Part shown: positions 34,284-45,500 of the stretch, piece by piece
How positions within the stretch are numbered: the stretch's first letter is position 1
Layout of the letters: each line of letters opens with the position of its first letter
NCBI GenBank assembly: GCA_963402885.1
Contig: OY727094.1
Span: forward strand, 28,770,501 to 28,834,500
Reading direction: 5' to 3'
Length of the DNA: 64,000 bases
DNA from: Antedon bifida
Taxonomy: Eukaryota; Echinodermata; Crinoidea; Comatulida; Antedonidae
The notes under the pieces: generated by a model
Told to the model about the DNA's origin: nothing
Database searches by the model: none
What the model saw: only the letters and a program-made list of their open reading frames with translations
Program-made: the position numbers and the translations under genes

Positions 34284-36886
34284 CTAACTTGTCGGTCGGT
34301 ATCTCGGTAAAATGTACTTTAAAACGGTATCAAACCAATGCTCCGCATTCGAATTTTTCGTATCCGTTTTCTCCGCATCCGTTTTCTCCGCATCCGTTTT
34401 CGCCGCATCCGTTTTCGCCGTATCCGTTTTCGCCGCATCCGTTTTCTTCGTAATCGTTTGCTCGTCAGAAGAACACACGTTTGGAATTTGCTGTTTTACA
34501 ACTGTATCTATATGTGCCATTAGGTTTCTTTCCATATTAGTTATTAGTTCTTCAATCATCACTTCTTGTTGTTTATATTGCTTACTTATGACGTCATCTA
34601 CATGTGTAAGAACGTTTCTTTCCGAAGTTTTAACTAGTTCTTTAATACCATCTTCATGTTGATGATATTGATCTTTTAGTGCTTTATTTACAGTAGTATT
34701 TATATTTCTTTCCGTAGTATTTAATTGTTCTCGAATCATCTCTTTATAATGAGAAGTTTGCTCTTTTAGGCCGTCATTTACCTGCTTAATACTGGATTCC
34801 ATCTTTGTTAAGATCGTTTTTAAATTTGAATTTAAAATCTTGGAATCATTAGCTACTTGAGTGAGTAAGTTGTTTTCCATTGTTTTCGTGTTATTTATAA
34901 TATTGTTCTCCAACCGGATGTTAGTTTCTTGTTGTTCCCGTATACTTTCATTAACTATTACGTATACATCTGTTACCTGTGATTGAATCATATTTATTTT
35001 TTCATTTTGCTCGTTGACTGTTTGATCGCATGAATGCAGCTGTTCGGCAATATCACTCATATTCCTCGTTAAATATTCCATAGATTCATTAAACTTACTA
35101 TTCGACTTATCATACAACTCTATTGCCTGATTTTGAAGAAGGGAGACATTATTGTTGTTCATATTATAATAACCTCGTATGCTGAACATCAGTACCAGCA
35201 ACAGCGCGACTATACCTAGGACGATTAAATTCAAATATCGAAACAATGTTTCAACATCAGCATCAGGTCTTCTATCGACATCAACGTTTCTGGCTAAGAA
35301 GTCTTGAAGTTCATCAACATTGTGCTTGTCTATCTCTTCAACAGACGTAACGCTATCCACCAATAGCAACAGTCCAATGTTAGAGATAAGTGTCGGCTGT
35401 GTGTCCTTTATCATCTGTGTTCTAACCCTGACGTCAGCTGTGGGGACTTTTGTGACGATAAACGCCACGTTTTCTTTACCTTAGAATAAAAAGACAAATT
35501 ATGATAGAAATATTATTATTATTATTATGTCATTATGACGATGGCTGCCTTTTAAGAAATGGCGCCAAGGGACAAAAACAAACGGTTGTTCCATCCAATG
35601 CTTGGTTCCCACCCACGCAACACAAGGACGTAACGCAACGTAAGTGATTTGACCAATCACAAGCGATGGATAATTCAAACTGTCGATTGTCATTGGTCAA
35701 CTTGCTAGCGTTGCGTTTACGTCCTTGCGTTACGTCCTAGTGGGTTCCGAGCTTTAAATAGAGGTACTATAAGTTCTGAAAGCTAGCGTCACGTACGCCG
35801 TACGTGTAAATGTCTATAGCTTTTGGTTTATTTATAAACGTATGCCCTTTGATGTGACCTGAGTATTGATTATTATATTTTATATATAAATTCGTACTTT
35901 ATAAGCAAGCTTAGTAGAGTTTTTAGTTAGAATATCAAATGAAACATGGCGGAAATTATAATAGAGAGGTTTCGCAATCTTACGAATACGATAACGAAAA
36001 CGGATACGTCACACATTTGTGAAACTTTTGAGCTGATCCCCATTTCATATTCGTAAAGCGTATTCGTGTTGACGAATATCACCAGTCATATTCGTAACTA
36101 CAAAACGAGTATAGTTTTTGATCTATTTTGCACATTTTGCATTTGAATCAGGAACGATTCATGATTATAATATAATTATAGATTTATTGAAAGTAATTTA
36201 CTAAAGTAATTTACTAAAATGCAAGGTCAATTTTGATAAATAGCAGTTTTTAAAGTCCTCACTCGCTTTGATGTTACGCTAGGCCTAGGCAGCCAAGCAC
36301 CATGCAACACGTACCCGCGCTTCGCTCAAATTTACCGCAGTCATATTTTAGACGGCGCTCTCAATATTTCGTTGCCATGCGAAACAGATTTTTACTGGCT
36401 TACGAAAACGAATACGTGTGCGTGACGTATCCGTTTTCGTTATCGTATTCGTAAGGTTGCGAAACCTCCCTATTATAATATTCACAAAAAATTCGTCTGA
36501 TAAATTGGTTATACTACTGTATTTTCTTTCAGCATAGAACTCGCTCAAATTGGTAATGGTTGATTACTTGGTGGTCTTAAAAAGCAGGTAAGAACATTTG
36601 TGTAAAATCAATGTCTTAAATTAAATGCTTGAGTACAAAGTTTACCGTATCTTACCAACGTCTAAACAGGCATTTTTAATAGCCTGATCATAGATGGAGT
36701 CATTAACATCTGTCAATGCCAGACGGCCGTCCATACTGGAGTGACAAAATACTACCTTCTTGGAATCAAAACGAATCTTTCTTTCCAATGGTTTGAATGT
36801 GACCTTTTCCGTTGGGCATACTTGCTGAACCATTGTAACCACATCGTCACTGGTTTTGGATTTGGAAACACTGCAAACTATTATGT
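34284..36886 (-). CDS. Unrecognised single-pass membrane protein with long heptad-like C-terminal region (5' end missing)
   Basis: Two minus-strand exons are clear: 36886-36656 (acceptor CTGACAG, donor G|GTAAGA) and 35479-34284 (acceptor TTCTAAG, stop at 34284). They join in phase 1 through a Gly codon to about 475 residues. The first exon enters in phase 1, so at least one more exon lies upstream. Before the membrane segment, strand-like hydrophobic pieces (IIVCSVS, KVVFCHSS, VAFIVTKVP, IGLLLLVDS) alternate with helices, suggesting an alpha/beta domain. A transmembrane helix, LIVLGIVALLLVLMFSI, lies at about 35228-35178. About 230 residues of Asn/Gln/Glu-rich helix with several N-glycosylation motifs follow, then a pentapeptide repeat (TDAAK) and a short basic end. 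No family recognised. The intron (35480-36655) holds two DNA-transposon relics. Confidence 0.72.
34356..34449 (-). repeat. 15-bp tandem repeat encoding TDAAK-like pentapeptides
   Basis: About six units of 15 bp occur in frame near the 3' end of the membrane-protein gene. They encode TDAAK, TDTAK, TDAAK, TDAEK, TDAEK and TDTK. The period keeps the frame, so copy number can change without breaking the protein. Confidence 0.8.
35600..35753. mobile_element. Short inverted-repeat element in the membrane-protein gene intron
   Basis: The left arm (about 35602-35660) and right arm (about 35690-35752) are inverted copies. They share GGTTCCCACC or GGAACCCACT, AAGGACGTAACGCAACG and TTGACCAAT. The arms nearly touch, so the element is close to a hairpin of about 150 bp. 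A solo half-copy lies at 37021-37050. No coding content. Confidence 0.6.
35964..36471. mobile_element. MITE with about 46-bp inverted repeats and a perfect 9-bp target-site duplication
   Basis: The left end (35964-36011, starting GAGAGGTTTCGCAATCTTAC) and the reverse complement of the right end (36471-36424, starting AGGGAGGTTTCGCAACCTTA) match at nearly every base over about 46 bp. ATTATAATA flanks both sides (35955-35963 and 36472-36480). Long terminal repeats with a 9-bp duplication fit Mutator-like elements. The 508-bp interior has no transposase frame, so it is non-autonomous. It lies in an intron. Confidence 0.82.
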
Positions 36887-37522
36887 CTGTCAGAAAAAGT
36901 TAAATAAAAACTATTATGAGTTTTAAGGTTGGTATTCATATTAATATGTGCTTAAATTAATGCAAATACAGGACGCGACACAATTATGTTTACTAATCAA
37001 AAGGAAGGATTATTCGGACTATCGCTTGTGATTGGTCAATTACTTGCGTTGTGTGTGTGTGTAAACTTTGTACCTAATACAAAAAAAATCAAATTAAGAG
37101 TCAGTTAAACAAGACACTTGATTATCTTCTACATATCAGTAGATTGAAAAATTAGGTAAACGTAGTTGGCATCATTGATAAGGACAAGGTTACGGATTGT
37201 TTCATGATTCATTCCGAGATGATCAGAGTTCCTACTCCATGAAAACTCCATAGAAAACTGGCTTTGCAAATGAAAATTAATGCATATTATGGGGGCGCTA
37301 TATAGACATATACAAATACTGTACATATTTATGATTTCACGGTTCACTCGCCATCACCGCCGCGCAGCGGGTGAATGTTTTTTTTTTAGGTTGGGTAAGC
37401 TCGGTGCGAAAGTGCAGTACCACTCCTTTATGCCCCATACTATGAATGACAACGATTGAACCGCGCCGTTCCGACATGTTTTGCTTTAAAACACACTTAT
37501 CAGCAAGAACATTACCGTCCAT

Positions 37523-37546
37523 AATTAATTAATTAATTAATTAATT
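37523..37546. repeat. (AATT)n microsatellite
   Basis: About six perfect tandem AATT units. Confidence 0.9.
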
Positions 37547-38149
37547 GATATTAGGTTAAGTGGGGAACGTAAAATATTCCAAAATACGACGAGTGTTTTT
37601 ATCGTGAGAGGCCTACCGGTCCGTGCTATTTCCTTTTTATTTAACTTGTTAAAATAAGTTATAAAAATGTTATGTCATACCTTTCAGTATTGTTAGTCTC
37701 ATCTTATTTTAAGTCTGCTTTATAATAATACAGAATGTTGAGATCTTGTTAAAAATAACTAACCGTAGCTGAAAACACCGATTTAGTAAGCTAGGCCGTC
37801 TATATGCTATCCACACCTTTTGTATAGTAAATAGGGAGTGAACTTAATCTTTGTTTAATTTTAACCATTGGAAAAACCAGAATGAACGGAAATACTGTAC
37901 TCATAATGTTATAGAGGGCGCTCTAATTCCATGTATTTGTCGCTTTTTGTAAATCAGGCTTTCCTGGTGTATATTATTAGGTTATTGAAAATACAACACA
38001 TACAATAGTAATTTCACTGAATTCATAATAGATTGTTAATTTTCGATGTCAAAACAGCCAGTAAGTATTCTCAAATACATACATGTAGAAACAATTAATA
38101 AAACGTATCTTTGAGTCGAAAATTGCGAAACATGAATTTAGCATTTGTA

Positions 38150-38530
38150 GGCCAAGTTAATGTTCTAGATTAATATTTTGTTAAGTAATACACTAGAAAA
38201 TAATTTGGTAAGTGACGTGCTGTTTGTCTGTTTGTCCGTTACTAAAGTTTCTAACAGTGTTCTTAAAACCTAATAACTCAGATTTAAGCCCACATTTTCG
38301 CTTTTACGTACATTTGTATTTTTGCTTCTTTAGGTCATGTTTTGGAAAGCATATTTGGTAATATTATTATTTTTGGGTATTTCAGTATTTACTTTTCTCC
38401 TTCTTTTTTAGACCTACCTCTTTTGTAAAGCATCTAGTGCGGGCGGACCAAGTTTTCTTTTTATTTATTTATTTTTTTGTAAATCATATCCAATAATACG
38501 CAGATGGTCCATGTTCACTCATTTAATTTT
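38150..38530 (+). repeat. Upstream block duplicated at 54330-54665
   Basis: This aligns with 54330-54665 over its whole length. Shared blocks include AATAATTTGGTAAG(T/C)GACGT, TCCGTTACTAAAGT, GCGGGCGGACCAAGTT and GGTCCATGTTCACTCAT. The two copies lie about 16 kb apart and upstream of the two RTK genes. They mark the left part of the tandem duplication unit. Confidence 0.75.
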
Positions 38531-39191
38531 GTTACAGTTTACTACACCGGCGCAGATCCTGGTGGGACATTATGGACATTACAAAATCAAATTTTGTAAA
38601 ATACTACTTTTCAGCCTTTTGGCTGCCGTTATATTTTGTATGGCTTTTTTATGAATAAATAATTATACCTGAATACTAATACATGTCCCCCACATATTTT
38701 AGTGGGGAATTGTCCTACTCACTTTTCAACATTAAAATCATTAAACTGTTGAAATGAAATAGAAAGTAAGACTTCTATGATACGCGTGACGTATCGTATG
38801 TAATTTTTAAAATACAGTATTTAAGAAGAATATATTTTGCGTGAATATAACCAGTGCCTAAAAAGTGCGTAACTCAAAATAATTGCATTCTTCAGGGCGG
38901 AATTTTTATGTGCTCAGAAATCGATTGAAACGACTTATACATTACTCAAGGACCCCGATCGGGGGCCCTTAGCGGCCCCCCTGGTCCCAGGCTGAGGTTG
39001 GTCGCTTCCCTCTCAAAGCATTTCATTTTCATACGCCCCCTCCCCCCACTATTAAAACGGATCTGCGCCGTTGGTTAAATAACGCTATGTTTCCAGAATT
39101 TGGTTTGGTCATAACCCTTCAATGCACTAGCTAAATAGTACGTGCGAAGTATATATCAGTTGCGTTATTTATTTGTTCTCATTTCATCGGT

Positions 39192-39549
39192 TAATATGCC
39201 TAGAGCACCGATGACTTCTAGACGTATAATATTATAAATGAGATTTTATATTACATAATCAATCGACCACATCATTGAAACATATCTGAATGTTGTTTAC
39301 TCTTACTCTCGATGGAGACGAAATCTAATAATGATTTATTATGTTTTCTAAGAAGTACTATAAAATCTTACAAAGGTGTAATATATCATCATTAAATGCA
39401 CAATAAAATGCATAAAATAATAAACAATCTGTAGAATATTAACAGAGAATAATTAAGTGAGTTATATATAAAATGTTGGACTGGAGTTGCATTATTTCTT
39501 TGGAATGCACATTTTGAAGTAAAAGTTTATATTTTGTTCTGGTCTAACT
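39192..39549 (+). promoter_or_regulatory. Promoter of RTK gene 1, conserved in gene 2
   Basis: This aligns closely with 56091-56445: GGTTAATATGCCTAGAGCA, GATGACTTCTAGACGTATAA, TCTTACTCTCGATGGAGACG and TCTTACAAAGGTGTAATAT occur in both. A TATA box (TATAAAA, 39467-39473) sits about 80 bases before the ATG, and TATAAA is in the matching place in gene 2. A conserved block of about 350 bp directly upstream of both starts is most simply a shared promoter and 5' UTR. Confidence 0.65.
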
Positions 39550-42500
39550 ATGGAAAGTGTTTTGTTTAAAACATTTCTGTTCTTCACTATCAACTTAAAT
39601 CACTTTTCTGATGGTAAGTACATAATCTAGTGTTTTGATCAGTTATCTAAATAATGTGTCATTATAATAATCATTTTTACATATTGTTTTATACAGCAAG
39701 TGTTCTTGGCATTGTGTTCTCAGTCTTGTAACGAATCTGTTGTTATTTTTAACGCCTTTTGTTTCGATGGGCTCGCCCTTATCAGTGGAACCGAGAAAGT
39801 AAATGACCACTGTGACATAAATAATATCAAATTATGGTTAAATTTAATTAATTCATTAATTAAATAGTTAAATTGTATTTTATATTTTTGTAGCCCTACG
39901 ACTTGATTTTGGTGTGTTTCGTTTTATAACAACATTTTATCTAAATGATTTTCTACTTTAATAAAGGTCAAACGGCATCGTCCGATGAGTACTTTGTATG
40001 TCCAAACCATTCGAAGAAGATTACATCACCTAATTATCCAAGCAATTATTATAATGACCTGATCTACAATTACAAGTTTCGTACATATCCTGGACATTTT
40101 CTGTTGCTCACATTCTACGAATTTTCTCTCGGATCGAATGACGTTTTAATAGTTATCGATGGATATCGTCATACCTTCTACAGAAACTTGCACACGCCAC
40201 CGGACACTTTGTCTTCATCAAGTAACACATTGAACCTTACGTTTACTACCGATAGCAGTGGGCAACATAGAGGTTTCTTTGCTGGTATTGAAGCGTACAG
40301 TGACAACGGTAAGGCTAAACCGAATACTACTATAAAAGAAATTATTTATGGTGATGATGATGATGATGATGATGATCACATGAGGTGTATTGTAAACTCA
40401 GTGTCATATAATTAGATAAAATGGTTCAAGCAAACTTACAGCCCAAATTAAATTCAACATACCTCAATTGTGTGATAATAATAATGATGATGGTGATGAC
40501 GACGAAAACGATGATGATGATCAATATTAATTCTGAAAAAGAAAAATTTTTTTTTACATTTCGAAATAATAATAATAATAATAACTGGTACTTGATATAG
40601 CGCATTATGCTGAAAGCCTCAATGCGCTTTACAAAGACAGAAAATTTTGAAAAATTACAAATTAAAAAGGTGGGTTTTGAGGAGAGATTTGAAGACACTG
40701 GTGGAAGTAGCCTGACGGATTTCAATAGGCAACGCATTCCATAGAGAAACGGATGCCGAAGAAAATGAACGATTTCCATAAAACTTAGTGGAGGGATGAA
40801 AAATATGGGCAAGAAGAGACTCAGATCTAGATCTCAGAGACCGCTTAGGAACATAAGGTTGAATAAGTTCAGAAATGAACTTAGATGAAGAATTATGAAG
40901 AGCTTTGAAAACAAAGAGCAGGATCTTGAATGTAATTCTTTGTGTTACCGGAAGCCAGTGAAGCTGTCTCAGCACAGGTGTGATATGTTGCCTTATGGGG
41001 CTTTGAACGACCAATCGGGCAGCTGTGTTCTGGACTCGCTGAATTTTAGAGATATCCTTTGCTGGTAAGCCATAAAGTAATGAGTTACAACAGTCTAGCC
41101 TTGATGTAACAAAGGCGTGAACAAGAATCTCAGTTGATCTTGAATCCAGGTACTTCCAATTTTACGAATAGCGTGAAGCCCAGCTTTGCAGATGTTATGT
41201 ACCTGATTGGACATACTAAGCGTTGAATCCATGACAACTCCAAGGTTTCTACAGGATGACGAAGGTTGAATGAAAGAATTACCAATCTTAACAGAGGCAG
41301 TCCAACACGCAGGCTTAAAACGAGAAGAAAAATGAATAAGTTCTGTTTTAGCATCATTCATAACCAGGTTGTTAGATTGACACCATGCTCTGACTTCGGC
41401 AATACAGGATTCAAGTTTACTGACAGCAGAATTACGCTGATTAGGGTTGAAAGTGACATAAAGCTGAGTGTCATCAGCATACGCCATACACTTCACATTG
41501 TGAGATTCAATGAGGTCAAGTAGTGGGGCGGTAAATAAAATAAACAGAAGAGGACCAACCACAGACCCTTGTGGAACACCAACTGTAAGCAGAGTCGGGT
41601 TCGACAAAACATCCTTGATGACAATGGACTGGGACCTATCATTTAGATATGATGCAAACCAATTATGACCAATTCCAGAGATACCGTAACGTGATGATAG
41701 ACGATGTAATAACTGCTTATGGTTGATGGTGTCAGCACTGAAGTCCAAAAGGACCATAAGAACCTCATTATGGTTGTCAAGTGCAATGCTAATATCATTA
41801 TGCAGAAGAAGTGCAGATTCTACACTATGGTTTGGACGATAGGCGGATTGTCTAGTGGCAAATAACCCATTTCTATTCAGATATGATTGCAGCTGACTGG
41901 ACACAACCCTCTCAATAATTTTTCCAAGAAATGGAAGATTGGAAATGGGTCTGTAACTTGCAAATTCCTCAACATCCAAAGATGGCTTCTTTAACAATGG
42001 TGTTATGCAGGCATGTTTGAGTGAAGATGGAAAGATACCTGAGCTCAGTGAGGTGTTGACAACTTTGGTAAAGAAGGGAAGAAGGGTAGGAAGACAAGTC
42101 TTAAATAATTTAAGAGGAAGCGGATCCAGGGAGCAAGAGGTAATGGAGGCTGACCTAATGACATTAAGTAAATCATCAGCAGAGACAGGGTCAAAGGTAT
42201 TGAAATTACTTTTACATGATTGAGATTCAACATAATGAGGGGAGGTTGATGAAAAAGTTCTGCAATATCTCTCAATCTTATTCTTAAAAAAGTCAGAGAA
42301 TAGATTTGCAAGAGTTTTAGCATCATCATGAGCTGGAAGAGGACTAGAGATGGCAGTAGATGTTAACTTGTCAACAACACGGAATAACTTGCGTTGATCA
42401 CATCCTAATACCTCATCTTTGTGATACTCCGTCTTGGCCTTGAAAAGATGTTCATTGTAGTTAGTGCACTGATTATGGTACAGTTGTTTGTCTACCATGA

Positions 42501-45500
42501 GACCAGATTTCAGCCACTTGCGCTCCAGACGTCGACGCTCCTGCTTCATTGAATGATGTTCACCTGTATACCAGGGTGCATGAGGGCGAAGCACAAGAGT
42601 GCGAAGCATAGGTGGAGAATGAGAATCTAATATTTTCTGTAACGACACATTATACCCCTTCACCATAGAATCAATGTCAGAGGCCAGGGAACATTGTGAG
42701 AGAGAATCAAGAACATCAGACTGGAATTTGACGATGTCTATGTTTTTGACATTTCGTGAAACTACTTGTGTTATGCTGGGCCCAGGACGATTGATGTCAA
42801 CCTGACACTTAATGGTCCGAAGGCATACCATGTTGGATGGATATTTTGCTAAGCAGGTCAGATTCTTTGCGGGAGATAAGTAAATCTAATGTATGGTTGG
42901 CGATGTGAGTTGGGTCATGGATGTGCTGATATAAATCGAATGTCTCAAGAGTATTGAGGAACAATACAGCATCCCTGTTGTTAGAATTATCAACATGAAA
43001 GTTAAAATCGCCTAAAATGACTAACTTGGAGGAGTTCACACTTAATGATTCTAGTAAAGAAGAAAATTCATTAATGAACATAGATGAGGTTAATTTGTTT
43101 TTGGTATTTGGAGGAACCCTATAGACAACCACAAGCTGAAAAGAGGAAGAAAAAGAAGCCAAAGTAATCTTTGAGCATTCCATGGATTTGAAAGGAGGAG
43201 ACTCGCAACAATGTATCTGAATACCATCACGAACAATGACTGCAATGCCACCACCCCGGCCATGAGTCCGAGGAGTATGAACAACATTGTAGTTAGGCAG
43301 TGTTGTTTTTATATCAGCAATGGTGCGATCATCTCTACTATCACCCGTCAGCCATGTCTCCACAACAGCGAGTATATCAAGATGATTATCAATGATAAAA
43401 TCACAGAGCGCAGTTGATTTGTTCTTGGCCCTAATAGATCTGGCATTCCATGTGGCTAAGTTAATCTTAGCACCCGAGTGACTGGGCAGGCGATGGCTGA
43501 TGGTGGTGGGGTAGCATAAGTTGGTAAAGTTGACACCACGACCTGCTTTAGGTAAAGAATGCTGGGTAGAAAGAACAGGTATAGGTATACAGCCCTACAG
43601 CCACGGTATGATCTGAAAATACCGCATTCTTTCAACACCTGATATGTAGAGGGGGAAATCCATTGTCTCCGACAACAAAGGAATTAATGGGGCTAGGCCT
43701 AGGCCAGCATAGCACAGGGCTAGGCCTAATGTTTACATCAGGTTGAGGGGGCCAAAAGGGCTTACCAACAGTGAACCATTCAGACCAAGTAGGCTGTACT
43801 CCACCAGTTTGAAGCCTACAAAAATCACTACTAAAAACACTAAAATGAGAAGCAGAAGTGAAATATTGAGGAAAATAAGTCATCTTCTGGATTCAATGTT
43901 GAAACAATTACATTGAATCAATAAAAATATGGTCAAAAAAGTGGAAATTAATTAAAATTTCCAGGAACAATGTAAAGGCAGCTATAGCACACAGCTCAGC
44001 GCCTGATCAAAAAAGAAATACAATTCTGAAACTCTAATTTGTTTATATTTTTGTCATGTTAACTTCTTTCAATTTAGAAACAGAAACAGAAGGCTTTTGT
44101 GCTGACTTTGAATATGGTTTTAATGGATGGACTCTTTCGCGCAGCACTTATTTTTCCATTGGAAATGGGAAACTTCCATTTGAAGTATGGAAACGGTCAA
44201 ATGATGTAATCAATGCTGGGTACTCAACCTACGCTAGTAAGTACGCGACTTACTTCAGCAGAGGTAAAACAATCAATAGTGATCCAAATACCGGACACTC
44301 ATTCCCACCTAAGAAACTTAACAGCTCTAAAAACATCAATTATTATACTGATTCACATATTGTCCATTTAATCTCAACTAGTGAGTAAAAAACTAACGTC
44401 AGTAGCGCTAAAAGGGTCTAGGACAACTACCCCCTGGACAACTACCACCCGGACAACTACCACCCGGACTATTACCACCTAGACAATTATCCTGCTAGGA
44501 CAACTACCACCTAGGACAACTACCCCCTAGGGAAAATTACCCTCTAGAACAACTACCTCCTAGAACAACTACCCATACTCATAGAAAAACTCGGCTAATC
44601 CCTAGGACAACTACCCCTAGTACTACTACCCCTGGGTAGGTAACAATCAAACCAATATTGCATATTTACTGGACTTGCAGTAAATGCATACTGTCATTAA
44701 ACAGCATGACATAAGCTCTTATGGAAAAGAAAAAGAATGAACAAAATCAGGTCAATTGTATCGATAGTAAGGGGCTGTTAAAATAAATGTTTATATGATT
44801 TTCGATGACTGGTGCAACTTGGTAAACTGTGTTCCTAGATTTCTATACGGCATCTTCATGTCAAATGTAATTTATTATTATAAAAAAAAGCAAAATAAAT
44901 GAAATTAAATGAAAAGACTAAGGTGTAGGTGTCATGAGATTAGTTATTCTAGTTGTCCATTGTGTGTTGTTGAGAGGGGTAGTTTTCCAAGGGGAATATT
45001 CAATTCAATTTATTCCGGATTTTACTGGTGGACTCATCTCTTTCGATGGGACGTTTACAAATTTACAAATTTAATATAATTAAAGAGAATGGTTAAGACC
45101 AAACATTGGTTATTTCAAACTCATAGAAGATCATGATAGATAGATACATAACTGAATAATACAAAATAAAAGATAAGCAACACTAACACTAACATTTTCT
45201 TTCGTAAAAAACACTGTTTAAGTTTAACAGAAAACATTTTAACATCAAGTAGGTTTACGCACATGTCCTGGACATCTGAAGGATTAAGTCCCAGATCCGA
45301 GGGAATCTAAATAAAATAGAAGTTGTCCTAGAGGGTAGTTGTCATAGAGGGTAGTTGTCCTAGGGGGTAGTTATCCGGGTGGTAGTTGTCCTAAGGGGGC
45401 AGTTGTCCTAGAGGGCAGTTGTCCTAGGGGGTAAATGTCCGGGTGGTAGTTGTCCTAAGGGGGTAGTTGTCCTAGAGGGTAGTTGTCCTAGGGGGTAAAT

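Larger units (their letters stand above)
36887..39191. other. Spacer between the membrane-protein gene and RTK gene 1
   Basis: Missing 5' exon(s) of the minus-strand membrane-protein gene should lie here. The open minus-strand frame at 37522-37337 is a possible first exon, but I found no convincing donor of the required phase. Also present are a solo half of the 35.6-kb inverted-repeat element (37021-37050), an (AATT)n tract (37523-37546), a duplicated block at 38150-38530, and a GC-rich palindromic patch with GACCCCGATCGGGGGCCC near 38952. Confidence 0.45.

Noticed and set aside
34370..36445. Shared word GTATCCGTTTTCG in the TDAAK repeat and in the MITE ends
   Set aside because: The match is only 13 bases and the reading contexts differ. 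I consider it coincidence of similar composition.
37337..37522. Minus-strand open frame as first exon of the membrane-protein gene
   Set aside because: It has an ATG and lies in the right place, but no convincing phase-1 donor was seen and its frame crosses an A-rich run. Left unassigned.
38940..39060. GC-rich patch as a CpG-island promoter
   Set aside because: Very short and dominated by C/G runs and palindromes such as CCCCGATCGGGG. The TATA-containing block closer to the ATG is a better promoter.
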